Shown here piece after piece: positions 7,758 through 16,125 of a stretch of 64,000 bases of DNA. This DNA comes from Streptomyces venezuelae. GTDB taxonomy: Bacteria > Actinomycetota > Actinomycetes > Streptomycetales > Streptomycetaceae. The position numbers and the translations under genes are program-made. The notes under the pieces are model-generated. The model searched no databases, was not told the origin of the DNA, and saw only the letters and a program-made list of their open reading frames with translations. Every line of letters begins with the position of its first letter. Position 1 is the first letter of the stretch. Location of the stretch: the NCBI RefSeq assembly GCF_008642335.1, contig NZ_CP029191.1, positions 3,348,001 through 3,412,000 of the forward strand, in the 5' to 3' direction.

Positions 7758-10622
7758 TCAGGGGCGCAGGACCAGCTTGTCGCTCGTGCTGCCCTCGACC
7801 GCCTTGTCCGAGAACGCCCACGGCAGCAGCTCGCCCTTGGTCCACTTCTCCGTCTGGTCGGTGTAGTGGTCGTTGTAGGCGTGTCCCGACGCGCCGGTGA
7901 GGTTGATCCACTTGGACTTGTCGAGGTCCTTCAGGTTCACCACCATGCGCATGGAGGGCACCCAGAGCACTCCGTAGCCGCCCGCCGCGTTCCAGCCGGT
8001 CGCGTTGACCGCCGCCTCGCCGCCGCCGAGGTTCCACGGGCCGCGGTTCAGGACCCACTGCAGCCAGCCGGGACCCTCGGTTCCGAGCGTCTGGTTCTTC
8101 AGCTCGAGCCGGTGCAGACGGCCCCAGCTCCAGCTGTCGACGTCCTTGCCGAGCTTGGCCGTCAGGTCCCAGCGCGCGTCCTCCAGGGCCCGCGCGAACA
8201 GCTGGTCGCGGGTCTTGGTCTCCTCGTCGGTGCGGGTCGCCGGCGACTTCCACCAGGCGTTGGTCTCGTCGTCGATGATCTTGCGGATCACCTCGTAGTA
8301 GCGGTCGCCGCCGTCCGGCTGGGCCGAGTCGGCGTCGCGCTCACCGCACTCACGGACCTTCTTGCCCTCGTCGGCCGGGCCGGTGTTGCCGGCCGGCTCG
8401 ACGGTCAGGCACTGGCCCTTGACGCGCAGCTCCTTGGGGAGCTTGTTGCCGATGGCCAGCTTGAGGATGTTGCGCCAGACCGAGTTGAAGTACGCGGCGG
8501 CCGCGGAGTCGGCGTCCTGGGTGTAGTCCCAGCCCTCCAGGAGCTTCTGCGCCTCGCGGACGTACTTGTCCTTGACGTCGATCTTCAGCAGCCTCGGCAC
8601 GAGCAGCTTGGCGATCTCGCTGCTGTTGTCCATCTGCATGAGGCGCATGTCCTCGGTGGAGACCTTGCCGCCGTTCTTGATCTTCGACTGGATGAGGTCG
8701 TCGATCCGCTGGCTGCGCGCTCCGTAGCCCCAGTCCGAGGTGAGCTTGTACGGGTAGTCGGCCTTGTCGCGGTCGTCGATCACGGCCTGGTTGGCGGTGA
8801 CGATGTAGCCGCGCTTCGGGTTGTACTCGTAGGGCAGCGCGTCCTGCGGGATGTAGCCGGTCCAGCGGTACGCACGGTCCCAGCCCGGCGCGGGGAGCGA
8901 ACCGTCGCCCTTGCCGCGCTTGGGGATCCGGCCGGGCGCCTGGTAGCCGATGTTGCCGTCGGTGTCGGCGTAGATCAGGTTCTGGGACGGCACTTCAAAA
9001 GAAGCGGCCGCCTTGCGGAACTCCGTGAAGTTCTTGGCCTTGTTCAGCTCGAAGACGGCGTCCATGGACTTGCCCGGGTTCAGCGCGGTCCAGCGCAGCG
9101 CCACTCCGTAGCCGTCGCCCCGGTCGGGGGCCGCGGTGTCCACGCCGGCCTTCTTGCCGACCTTCACCAGCTCGTCGTCGCGGTCGGAGATCAGCGGTCC
9201 GTTGTTGGTCTCGCGGACCGTGATCTTCTTGTCCTTGCCGCCGGCGACCTTGATGGTCTCCTCGCGGGAGACGAAGGGCTTCACCTTGCCGTCGTACTGG
9301 TAGCCGTCCCCGGTGAACTTCTCCAGGTACAGGTCCGTGACGTCGGCGCCGAGGTTCGTCATGCCCCAGGCGATGTCCTTGTTGTGGCCGATGACCACGC
9401 CCGGCATGCCGGAGAACGTGTAGCCCGAGACGTCGTACTGGCATTTCTCGGAGACCGACCGGCAGTGCAGGCCCATCTGGTACCAGACGGAGGGCAGCTG
9501 CGGCGCCAGGTGCGGGTCGTTCGCGAGGAGCGGCTTGCCGGTGATGGTGTGCTTGCCGGAGACGACCCAGGAGTTCGAGCCGATGCCGTTGCCGTTCGGG
9601 CCCAGGATGTCCGGGACCTCTTCCAGGGCGCCGGAGACGCCGTTGAGCTGCGACTGCAGCGTGTTGGGGGCCTGGGTGCCGCCCGCGAGGCCCGTACCGG
9701 CCGCGCCGCCGGTGCTCGTGCCTGTGCCTGTGCCGGTCCCGGTGCCACCGGTGCCTGTGCCGCCGGTTCCGGTGCCGCCGGTTCCGGTGCCGGTTCCGGA
9801 CGTACCCGTGCCGGTGCCCGAGCCCGTGCCCGTGGGCTCGGCGTCGGGGTCGTACTTCCCGGTGACGCTGCTGTAGGCGCCCTCCCGCACGACGGGCTTG
9901 TTCCGCTTGTACGGGTATTCGGGGTACAGGTCCTTGATCTGCGACGGACCGAGGCGGCTCGTCATCAGCGAGCGGTCGATCTCGTCCTGCATGTTGCCGC
10001 GCAGGTCCCAGGCCATGGCCTTGAGCCACGCCACGGAGTCGACGGGGGTCCACTCCTGCGGCTTGTAGTCGTTCTCGAAGCCGAGCGCCGCGTACTCGAC
10101 GGAGATGTCCTTGCCGTCCTTGCCGGCGAGGTAGGCGTTGACTCCCTTGGCGTACGCCTGGAGGTACTTCTTCGTCTCCGGCGAGAGCTTGGAGTCGTAC
10201 TCCTTCTTCGCCACCCGGTGCCAGCCGAGCGTGCGCAGGAACTCATCGGTCTTGACCTGGCTCTTCCCGAACATCTCGGAGAGCCGCCCGGAGGTCATAT
10301 GACGGCGGACGTCCATCTCCCAGAAGCGGTCCTGTGCCTGGACGAAGCCCTGGGCCATGAAGAGATCCGCGTCCGACTCGGCGTAGATCTGCGGGATTCC
10401 GTTCCCGTCGCGCTTCACGTCGACGGGCCCCGCGAGCCCGTCGAGCTTGATCGTTCCCTTGGTCTGTGGGAAGGAGGCGCGCACGGTGCTGACGCTCCAG
10501 TACGCGCCGAAGCCGATGCCTCCGACGATGGCCAGGACCAGGACGATCACGACGAGTCGGGCTCGGCGCCCCTTCTTCTTGCCGGACTTATGACCGGAAG
10601 AGGCGTTGGTGTTGGAGGGCAT
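7758..10622 (-). CDS. Penicillin acylase family Ntn-hydrolase, membrane-anchored
   Basis: 954-residue precursor of an extracytoplasmic N-terminal nucleophile amidohydrolase; natural substrate unknown (acyl-homoserine lactones, beta-lactams or peptides are known for relatives). A basic N-terminus and one membrane helix (about residues 20-42) act as a signal anchor. The alpha-chain motif DLFMAQGFVQAQDRFWEMD follows. The predicted self-cleavage point is before Ser349 in GIGSNSWVVSG, then ANDPHL. The spacer peptide just before it (residues about 261-308) is an unusual Gly-Thr repeat. The family requires autocatalytic removal of this spacer. Start chosen at the ATG before MPSNTNAS; an upstream frame runs to 10772. 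Confidence 0.9.
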   Translation of the reverse strand: MPSNTNASSGHKSGKKKGRRARLVVIVLVLAIVGGIGFGAYWSVSTVRASFPQTKGTIKLDGLAGPVDVKRDGNGIPQIYAESDADLFMAQGFVQAQDRFWEMDVRRHMTSGRLSEMFGKSQVKTDEFLRTLGWHRVAKKEYDSKLSPETKKYLQAYAKGVNAYLAGKDGKDISVEYAALGFENDYKPQEWTPVDSVAWLKAMAWDLRGNMQDEIDRSLMTSRLGPSQIKDLYPEYPYKRNKPVVREGAYSSVTGKYDPDAEPTGTGSGTGTGTSGTGTGTGGTGTGGTGTGGTGTGTGTGTSTGGAAGTGLAGGTQAPNTLQSQLNGVSGALEEVPDILGPNGNGIGSNSWVVSGKHTITGKPLLANDPHLAPQLPSVWYQMGLHCRSVSEKCQYDVSGYTFSGMPGVVIGHNKDIAWGMTNLGADVTDLYLEKFTGDGYQYDGKVKPFVSREETIKVAGGKDKKITVRETNNGPLISDRDDELVKVGKKAGVDTAAPDRGDGYGVALRWTALNPGKSMDAVFELNKAKNFTEFRKAAASFEVPSQNLIYADTDGNIGYQAPGRIPKRGKGDGSLPAPGWDRAYRWTGYIPQDALPYEYNPKRGYIVTANQAVIDDRDKADYPYKLTSDWGYGARSQRIDDLIQSKIKNGGKVSTEDMRLMQMDNSSEIAKLLVPRLLKIDVKDKYVREAQKLLEGWDYTQDADSAAAAYFNSVWRNILKLAIGNKLPKELRVKGQCLTVEPAGNTGPADEGKKVRECGERDADSAQPDGGDRYYEVIRKIIDDETNAWWKSPATRTDEETKTRDQLFARALEDARWDLTAKLGKDVDSWSWGRLHRLELKNQTLGTEGPGWLQWVLNRGPWNLGGGEAAVNATGWNAAGGYGVLWVPSMRMVVNLKDLDKSKWINLTGASGHAYNDHYTDQTEKWTKGELLPWAFSDKAVEGSTSDKLVLRP
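9700..9845 (-). repeat. Gly-Thr coding repeat in the acylase spacer
   Basis: Low-complexity DNA made of variants of GGTACC/GGCACC-type hexamers (plus strand: GTGCCGGT, GTGCCTGT and similar). It encodes about 45 residues of nearly alternating Gly and Thr. It is confined to the alpha/beta linker of the acylase. Confidence 0.8.
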
Positions 10623-10818
10623 CGCTGTCCTTGCTGTCCTTACGCGAGCGGCAGGGCGGGCTGTGCTGTCGACTTGGGCGGCTCTGGGAGCGCAGGAGCA
10701 ACCATAGGCGCAGGGCGTTGGCGCTCCGGACGCGGAGTCAGGAACCAGGCCCCTATGAGATCGAATAGTCATTCGACGGCGTCAAGAAAGCGTTAACAAT
10801 TAGGTAAGGTAACGAAGT

Positions 10819-10863
10819 ACTCCTACGTAGTACTCGACTGCACAGAGGACTCCTACGTAGTAC
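10819..10863. promoter_or_regulatory. Two 15-bp direct repeats, 30 bp apart, before the antiporter
   Basis: ACTCCTACGTAGTAC occurs exactly at 10819-10833 and 10849-10863, each centred on the palindrome TACGTA. Centre-to-centre distance is 30 bp, about three helix turns, which suits two dimers on one face. The pair lies in the intergenic region between acylase and antiporter, 28 bp before the antiporter start, so it may be an operator or sit in the 5' UTR. The bases just upstream (TTAGGTAAGGTAAC) resemble half an iron box, but the second half is absent. Confidence 0.5.
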
Positions 10864-10873
10864 GCGGTTTCAC

Positions 10874-10882
10874 GGAGGAAGG
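10874..10882 (+). promoter_or_regulatory. Shine-Dalgarno that decides a CTG start
   Basis: GGAGGAAGG ends 8 bases before CTG at 10891. An in-frame TAG lies at 10858, and no ATG, GTG or TTG exists between there and 11023. This ribosome site therefore points to CTG as the start codon. Confidence 0.7.
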
Positions 10883-10890
10883 AACGGCCC

Positions 10891-12390
10891 CTGACTGTCC
10901 ACCACCTCAACCAGCTCCTGCTCGTCTGCTCGCTCGTTCTGCTCGTCGCCGTCGCGGCGGTCCGCATCTCGTCGCGCAGCGGGCTCCCCAGCCTCCTGCT
11001 CTACCTGGGCATCGGCATCGCCATGGGCCAGGACGGCATCGGCGACGTCCACTTCGACAACGCCGAACTGACGCAGGTCATCGGCTATGCCGCCCTGGTC
11101 GTGATCCTCGCGGAGGGCGGCCTCGGGACGAAGTGGAAAGAGATCAAACCCGCGTTGCCCGCGGCGGCCGTGCTGTCGACCGTCGGCGTCGCGGTGAGCG
11201 TCGGCATCACCGCGGCGGGCGCCCACTACCTCGTGGGTCTGGAGTGGCGGCAGGCGCTGATCATCGGCGCGGTGGTCTCGTCCACGGACGCGGCCGCGGT
11301 CTTCTCGGTGCTGCGCAAGGTGCCGCTTCCCTCGCGCGTGACGGGTGTCCTGGAAGCGGAGTCGGGGTTCAACGACGCCCCTGTGGTGATCCTCGTCGTG
11401 GCGTTCTCCACGGCGGGGCCGGTGGACGACTGGTACGTACTGCTCGGCGAGATCGCCCTGGAGCTGGCGATCGGCGCCGCGATAGGCCTCGCCGTCGGCT
11501 GGCTCGGCGCCTACGGCCTGCGGCACGTGGCGCTGCCCGCGTCCGGCCTGTACCCCATCGCCGTCATGGCCATCGCCGTCGCCGCGTACGCCGCGGGCGC
11601 CATGGCACACGGCAGCGGATTCCTCGCGGTCTACCTCGCCTCGATGGTGCTCGGCAACGCCAGGCTGCCGCACTGGCCGGCCACCCGCGGCTTCGCCGAA
11701 GGCCTCGGCTGGCTCGCCCAGATCGGCATGTTCGTCCTGCTCGGCCTGCTGGTCACCCCGCACGACCTGCTCGACGACACCTGGCCCGCGATCGTCATCG
11801 GCCTGGTCCTGACGGTGGTCGCACGCCCCCTGGAAGTCATCCTCAGCCTGCTGCCGTTCCGCGTGCCCTGGCCGGAGAAGGCCCTGCTGTCCTGGGCCGG
11901 ACTGCGCGGCGCCGTGCCCATCATCCTGGCGACGATCCCCATGGTGAACGGCGTCGAGGACAGCCAGCGCATCTTCAACATCGTCTTCGTCCTGGTCGTC
12001 GTCTACACCCTCATCCAGGGCCCCACGCTGCCCTGGCTGGCCAGGAAACTGCGTCTGGGCGACTCCTCGGAGGCCGCCGACCTCGGCATCGAGTCGGCGC
12101 CCCTTGAGCGGCTCCAGGGCCATCTGCTGTCGGTGGCCATCCCCGGCGAATCGCGCATGCACGGCGTCGAGGTGGCCGAGCTGCGGCTGCCCACGGGGTC
12201 CGCGGTCACGCTCGTCGTCCGCGACGGCGAATCGTTCGTGCCGCTGCCGACGACGGTCCTGCGGCGCGGCGACGAGCTCCTGGTGGTGGCGACCGACCCG
12301 GTGCGGGACGCCGCCGAGAAGCGGCTGCGCGCGGTCGGCCACGGCGGAAAGCTGGCCAGCTGGCTGGGAACCGACGGAGAAAAGCACTAA
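10891..12390 (+). CDS. Cation/proton antiporter (CPA1, NhaP2/CvrA type) with C-terminal RCK_C domain, CTG start
   Basis: 499-residue inner-membrane antiporter for K+ or Na+. About 12 hydrophobic helices; GAVVSSTDAAAVFSVL and ESGFNDAP carry the conserved transport acidic residues, and SWAGLRGAVPIILAT is the typical late helix. The C-terminal 80 residues form an RCK_C/TrkA_C-like fold (the stretch beginning ESRMHGVEVAELRLP), often a nucleotide or cyclic-di-AMP sensor. An ATG start at 11023 would delete the first helix (LLLVCSLVLLVAVAAV), hence the CTG choice. Stand-alone gene. Confidence 0.88.
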   Translation: MTVHHLNQLLLVCSLVLLVAVAAVRISSRSGLPSLLLYLGIGIAMGQDGIGDVHFDNAELTQVIGYAALVVILAEGGLGTKWKEIKPALPAAAVLSTVGVAVSVGITAAGAHYLVGLEWRQALIIGAVVSSTDAAAVFSVLRKVPLPSRVTGVLEAESGFNDAPVVILVVAFSTAGPVDDWYVLLGEIALELAIGAAIGLAVGWLGAYGLRHVALPASGLYPIAVMAIAVAAYAAGAMAHGSGFLAVYLASMVLGNARLPHWPATRGFAEGLGWLAQIGMFVLLGLLVTPHDLLDDTWPAIVIGLVLTVVARPLEVILSLLPFRVPWPEKALLSWAGLRGAVPIILATIPMVNGVEDSQRIFNIVFVLVVVYTLIQGPTLPWLARKLRLGDSSEAADLGIESAPLERLQGHLLSVAIPGESRMHGVEVAELRLPTGSAVTLVVRDGESFVPLPTTVLRRGDELLVVATDPVRDAAEKRLRAVGHGGKLASWLGTDGEKH

Positions 12391-12619
12391 TCGTAGGTGG
12401 CGGGGGTCTCATCGGCTGTAATCACAGGTGCCAATGGGACTCCCCCCTGTACGATAAAGGCACCTGATCGAACCAACTCTGCCTGAAGCAGAGCTGGCGC
12501 GACCGTATGGCGGTCGAGGCGCCCTCGCAGTGGCGCCCGGCATCTACCGCAGTTCCGCGCAAGAGGACAGCTCTCGGCGCCCCCGCACGGGCGCTACCAG
12601 GCGGCAGAAAGGCACGGCC
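12391..12619 (+). other. Intergenic leader with three successive hairpins
   Basis: No gene seen. CAGGTGCC (12425) pairs with GGCACCTG (ends 12466). CTCTGC-CTGAA-GCAGAG forms 12477-12493, and GACCG-TATGG-CGGTC forms 12501-12515. They lie between the antiporter stop and the MFS start. The first may terminate the antiporter transcript; the others may form a structured leader of the exporter mRNA. Confidence 0.4.
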
Positions 12620-13891
12620 GTGGCATCCACGGTCACCGAATCCCGCCCGGGCTACGGACAGCTCCTGCGCACCCCTCGCGCCTGGACGTTCCTGCTCCCC
12701 GGCTTCGCGGCGCGACAGCCGTTCGCGATGCTGACGATCTCCATCGTCCTGCTGGTGCAGCACACCACCGGCTCGTACGGTGCCGCGGGCGCCGTCTCGG
12801 CCGCCACCGGCGTCTCCATGGCGCTGTTCGCCCCCTTCAGCGGCAAGCTCGCCGACCGGTTCGGCCAGCGCGCCGTGCTGCTGCCCGGCGTCCTGGTCCA
12901 CTCCGCCTCCGTCGTCGCCCTGACGGTGCTCGCGCTCTCCGACGCGCCCCTGTGGACGCTGTTCGTGGCCGCCGTGCCCGCGGGCGCCTCCACGCCGCAG
13001 ATCGGCCCCATGGTGCGCGCCCGCTGGGGCGTCATGCTCCAGGACACCCCCCTGGCCACCACGGCGGCCGCCTTCGAGTCGGTCACCGACGAGCTGACCT
13101 TCGTCCTCGGCCCGCTCCTCGCGACCGCGCTGTGCACCACCATCGACCCCTCCGCCGGACTCCTCACCGAGGCCGGACTCACACTGGTCGGTGGCCTCCT
13201 GTTCGCCGCGCAGAAGAGCACCCAGCCCCAGCCCTCCTCGCTGAACGACGAGCACGCACGCGTGGAGCATGTCTCCGCGCTGCGCGTCCCCGGAGTGCGG
13301 GTCCTCATCGTCACGTTCCTCGGCATCGGCGCCGTCTTCGGCGGCATGCAGGTCTCGCTGGCCGCGTTCACCGAGTCGATCGGCGAGCCCGGTCTGAACG
13401 GTGTCCTGTACGGCACCTTCGCGGCGGGCAACATGCTCTCCGGCGTCGTCTGCGGCGCCATCGCCTGGAAGGTCTCCCCGCAGCGGCGCCTCCTGGTCGG
13501 CTACACGGCGCTGACCCTGATGGCCTCCGGCCTGTGGGCGGCGCACTCCGTGCTGCTTCTCGCCGGGCTCGGCCTGCTGGTCGGCATCTGCATCGCGCCC
13601 GCCCTGATCACCGGCTACACCCTGGTCGACAAGCTGGTCGCGCCGACCGGCCGCACGGAGGCCTTCACCTGGCTGACCGGCGCGGTCGCGCTCGGCCAGG
13701 CGGCCGCCGTGACGGTCGCGGGACAGCTGGAGGACCGCTTCTGGGACGGGGCCGGATTCCTGGTCCCGCTGGGCGGCACGGCACTGGCTCTCGCGGTCCT
13801 CGTGACCCTTCGCTCGCGGCTCGTCCCCAAGGCCCCGGGGCGCACGGTGGCGCGTGGCGTCGGTCACCGCGTGCCGGTGACGGTGGACTGA
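12620..13891 (+). CDS. MFS exporter
   Basis: 423 residues with about 12 membrane helices; a drug/proton-type major facilitator. After helix 2 comes GKLADRFGQRAVLLPG, matching MFS motif A. The second half repeats the pattern less clearly. Start: GTG at 12620 after AGAAAGG, rather than the upstream GTG at 12530, whose extra 30 residues are Arg-rich and unlike a transporter N-terminus. No regulator gene adjoins it; the structured leader upstream may control it. Substrate unknown. Confidence 0.85.
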   Translation: MASTVTESRPGYGQLLRTPRAWTFLLPGFAARQPFAMLTISIVLLVQHTTGSYGAAGAVSAATGVSMALFAPFSGKLADRFGQRAVLLPGVLVHSASVVALTVLALSDAPLWTLFVAAVPAGASTPQIGPMVRARWGVMLQDTPLATTAAAFESVTDELTFVLGPLLATALCTTIDPSAGLLTEAGLTLVGGLLFAAQKSTQPQPSSLNDEHARVEHVSALRVPGVRVLIVTFLGIGAVFGGMQVSLAAFTESIGEPGLNGVLYGTFAAGNMLSGVVCGAIAWKVSPQRRLLVGYTALTLMASGLWAAHSVLLLAGLGLLVGICIAPALITGYTLVDKLVAPTGRTEAFTWLTGAVALGQAAAVTVAGQLEDRFWDGAGFLVPLGGTALALAVLVTLRSRLVPKAPGRTVARGVGHRVPVTVD

Positions 13892-13921
13892 TCCCGCGGA
13901 ATACGTCACTATGGACCGTCG

Positions 13922-13948
13922 TTAGCACTCATCGAGTGAGAGTGCCAG
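13922..13948 (+). promoter_or_regulatory. CIRCE-like element (HrcA operator) before the FmdB gene
   Basis: TTAGCACTC, nine bases, then GAGTGCCAG. The established CIRCE operator of the heat-shock repressor HrcA is TTAGCACTC-N9-GAGTGCTAA. The left arm is identical, the spacer is exactly nine, and the right arm matches 7 of 9. It ends 10 bp before the GTG start and overlaps the ribosome site. Confidence 0.7.
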
Positions 13949-13958
13949 GAGGAAGCAA

Positions 13959-14297
13959 GTGCCGACGTACCAGTACCAGTGCACCGAGTGCGGCGAGGGC
14001 CTCGAGGCGGTGCAGAAGTTCACCGATGACGCCCTGACGGTATGCCCCAACTGCGACGGACGCCTCAAGAAGGTGTTCTCGGCGGTCGGCATCGTCTTCA
14101 AGGGCTCCGGGTTCTACCGCAACGACAGCCGCGGCTCGTCGTCGAGCAGCACGCCGGCGAATGCCTCGTCGAAGTCGGGTTCCGGCTCGTCGTCCTCCTC
14201 GTCCACGTCGGACTCGAAGGCCGCTTCGTCCTCCTCGTCCTCGGACTCGAAGTCGTCCGGCTCCTCGGCGTCCACGTCGTCGAGCTCGGCCGCGTAG
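13959..14297 (+). CDS. FmdB family zinc-ribbon protein with Ser-rich tail
   Basis: 112 residues. The first 50 form a zinc ribbon with CTECG and CPNCDG pairs (four Cys ligands) and VGIVFKGSGFYRND, typical of FmdB/RPXTG-type regulatory zinc ribbons. The last 60 residues are almost only Ser, Lys, Ala and Thr and likely disordered. GTG start after CAGGAGGAA. Role in the family is unclear (transcription or protein quality control has been suggested). The CIRCE-like box immediately upstream suggests heat-shock control. Confidence 0.88.
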   Translation: MPTYQYQCTECGEGLEAVQKFTDDALTVCPNCDGRLKKVFSAVGIVFKGSGFYRNDSRGSSSSSTPANASSKSGSGSSSSSSTSDSKAASSSSSSDSKSSGSSASTSSSSAA

Positions 14298-14320
14298 GAC
14301 CTCCCACAGACCGTTCCGCC

Positions 14321-14351
14321 CGACCCCGCCGTCCACGTGACGGTGGGGTCG
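14321..14351 (+). terminator. Hairpin terminator after the FmdB gene
   Basis: CGACCCCGCCGTC and its near-perfect complement GACGGTGGGGTCG flank a 5-base loop, 24 bp past the FmdB stop. There is no U-run, as is common in Streptomyces. Confidence 0.7.
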
Positions 14352-14415
14352 TCGGCGTGTGCGGGAGCGGCTCTCAGGCATGGGCCGCGCCGAGCAGTCC
14401 GGCTACTGTCGGGCC

Positions 14416-15273
14416 ATGGTGAACACGGCGAACGCCGAGCGGGCCCAGATCGGCGTCATAGGCGGCTCCGGCTTCTACTCCTTCCTCGACGACGTGACCG
14501 AGGTCCAGGTCGACACCCCCTACGGAGCCCCGAGCGACTCCCTCTTCCTCGGTGAGATCGCGGGACGCCGGGTCGCCTTCCTGCCCCGGCACGGCCGCGG
14601 CCACCATCTGCCGCCGCACCGCATCAACTACCGCGCCAACCTCTGGGCGCTGCGCTCCGTGGGCGTGCGCCAGGTTCTCGGACCGTGCGCGGTCGGCGGC
14701 CTGCGGGCGGAGTACGGACCGGGCACGCTGCTCGTCCCCGACCAGCTCGTGGACCGCACGCAGACGCGCGCCCAGACGTACTTCGACGGGGTCCCGCTCC
14801 CCGACGGCAGCGTGCCGAACGTCGTCCACGTCTCGCTCGCCGACCCCTACTGCCCGGTGGGCCGCGACACGGCCGTGCGGGCCGCCCGCGCCCGTGGCTG
14901 GGAGCCGGTCGACGGCGGGACGCTCGTCGTGGTCGAGGGGCCGCGCTTCTCGACCCGGGCGGAGTCGCGCTGGTACGCGGCGCAGGGCTGGTCGGTGGTG
15001 GGCATGACCGGCCATCCCGAGGCGGCGCTCGCCCGCGAACTGGAGCTCTGCTACACGTCCTTGGCGCTGGTCACGGATCTGGACGCGGGCGCCGAGACCG
15101 GCGAGGGCGTCTCGCACGACGAGGTCCTGCGGGTCTTCGCCGCCAACGTGGACCGGATGCGGGGCGTGCTGTTCGACGCGGTGGCGGGGCTGCCGGAGGG
15201 GGACGGGAGCGGCCGTGGGTGTCTCTGCGCGGGAGCGTTGGGCGGGGCGGACACGGGGATCCGGCTGCCGTGA
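14416..15273 (+). CDS. mtnP: S-methyl-5'-thioadenosine phosphorylase family
   Basis: 285 residues. Phosphorolysis of methylthioadenosine (methionine and polyamine salvage) or a related purine nucleoside. Motifs: IGVIGGSGFY at the N-terminus (phosphate-binding), RHGRGHHLPPHRINYRAN, VEGPRFSTRAES, and the substrate region GMTGHPEAALARELEL. Some family members prefer other nucleosides, so substrate is inferred. ATG at 14416 follows a TACTGT hexamer 7 bases upstream with no Shine-Dalgarno, compatible with a leaderless message. The last residues and stop sit at the start of a 12-bp tandem repeat. Confidence 0.88.
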   Translation: MVNTANAERAQIGVIGGSGFYSFLDDVTEVQVDTPYGAPSDSLFLGEIAGRRVAFLPRHGRGHHLPPHRINYRANLWALRSVGVRQVLGPCAVGGLRAEYGPGTLLVPDQLVDRTQTRAQTYFDGVPLPDGSVPNVVHVSLADPYCPVGRDTAVRAARARGWEPVDGGTLVVVEGPRFSTRAESRWYAAQGWSVVGMTGHPEAALARELELCYTSLALVTDLDAGAETGEGVSHDEVLRVFAANVDRMRGVLFDAVAGLPEGDGSGRGCLCAGALGGADTGIRLP

Positions 15274-15305
15274 ACAGGCGCGTGAACAGGCGCGTGAACC
15301 GGCGG
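15270..15305 (+). repeat. Three 12-bp tandem units at the mtnP stop codon
   Basis: Units GTGAACAGGCGC (two copies) and GTGAACCGGCGG. The mtnP stop TGA lies in the first unit. Looks like replication slippage at the gene end. Confidence 0.85.
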
Positions 15306-15432
15306 AAGTCCACGTTCGCGTGAGGGAGTTGTCCACAACCGGCGGGTAGTCCACCGGGCTCAGCGAGGATCGGCGCGGACCTGCATCGTGAGAGCGGAAG
15401 CCGAGCTCTTCGCATCGCAGGCGGTGGTTGTC

Positions 15433-15987
15433 GTGACGCACGTCCCTCCTCAGACCCGACCGGAACATCACACGCAAGATCACGCACGTCCCGAGGGCCG
15501 CCGGGTCCCTCCCTTCCCGCCCGTGCGGGTGCGCGGCGGATGGCCGCGGCTCGACCGGCTGCTGCGGCACAGACGGCGGGTGCTGGCCGTGGGTCTCGCG
15601 ATGACCGCGGCGGCCCTCGCGGGCACGGTCCCGCGTGCGGCGGCTCCGGGGGAGACTCCCGCGCCGCACCGGGTCGCGGCCGCTCCCGCGCCCGCGGCCG
15701 ATCGTTCCGCGGCCAAGGTGACCGCTCCCGTGCGCATCGCGGACGCGGACACCGTGCGCCTGCTGCGTCCCGGCGACCGGGTCGACGTGATCGCCGCAGG
15801 CGGATCGCCCTCGGCCGGAGCCGAGCCGCGCACGGTGGCGTCGGGAGCGCGGGTGACCGCCGTGCCCGAACCCGGGGAAGGCCCCGCCGAGGCCGGCGCG
15901 TTGGTGGTGCTGTCCGTCCCGAGGGACGCGGCGGCACGGCTGGCCGGGGCCGGTGCGAGCGGGCCGCTGGCGGTGGCCTTCCGATGA
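15433..15987 (+). CDS. SAF-domain protein (RcpC/CpaB-like), membrane-anchored
   Basis: 184 residues. A basic N-terminus is followed by one membrane helix (about residues 48-68), a Pro/Ala linker, and then a SAF-like fold: VRIADADTVRLLRPGDRVDVIAA and later VVLSVPRDAAARLAGA. The C-terminal pattern resembles RcpC/CpaB of Flp pilus systems, which help channel pilin export. No other pilus gene is in the window. GTG start chosen at 15433, since the first 15 residues of the longer frame look unlike coding. It is followed by mscL after 138 bp. Confidence 0.7.
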   Translation: MTHVPPQTRPEHHTQDHARPEGRRVPPFPPVRVRGGWPRLDRLLRHRRRVLAVGLAMTAAALAGTVPRAAAPGETPAPHRVAAAPAPAADRSAAKVTAPVRIADADTVRLLRPGDRVDVIAAGGSPSAGAEPRTVASGARVTAVPEPGEGPAEAGALVVLSVPRDAAARLAGAGASGPLAVAFR

Positions 15988-16125
15988 ACCGGAACGTTCA
16001 CGATCGCACTGGATGCCGGTCAAGTCGCTGGTTCGTGCGTCTCAATTGGACAGGTCGGCCCGGGGCTCACGTAGGTTGCGAAGTTGTTTGTCCAGCAACC
16101 CGCACATGCAACGAAAGGCCTCGTG

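Noticed and set aside
9700..9845. CRISPR or minisatellite array outside genes
   Set aside because: The repeat is inside the acylase frame, units are 6-12 bp and no spacers exist.
10801..10815. Iron box before the antiporter
   Set aside because: Only the left half matches TTAGGTTAGG; the right half is absent.
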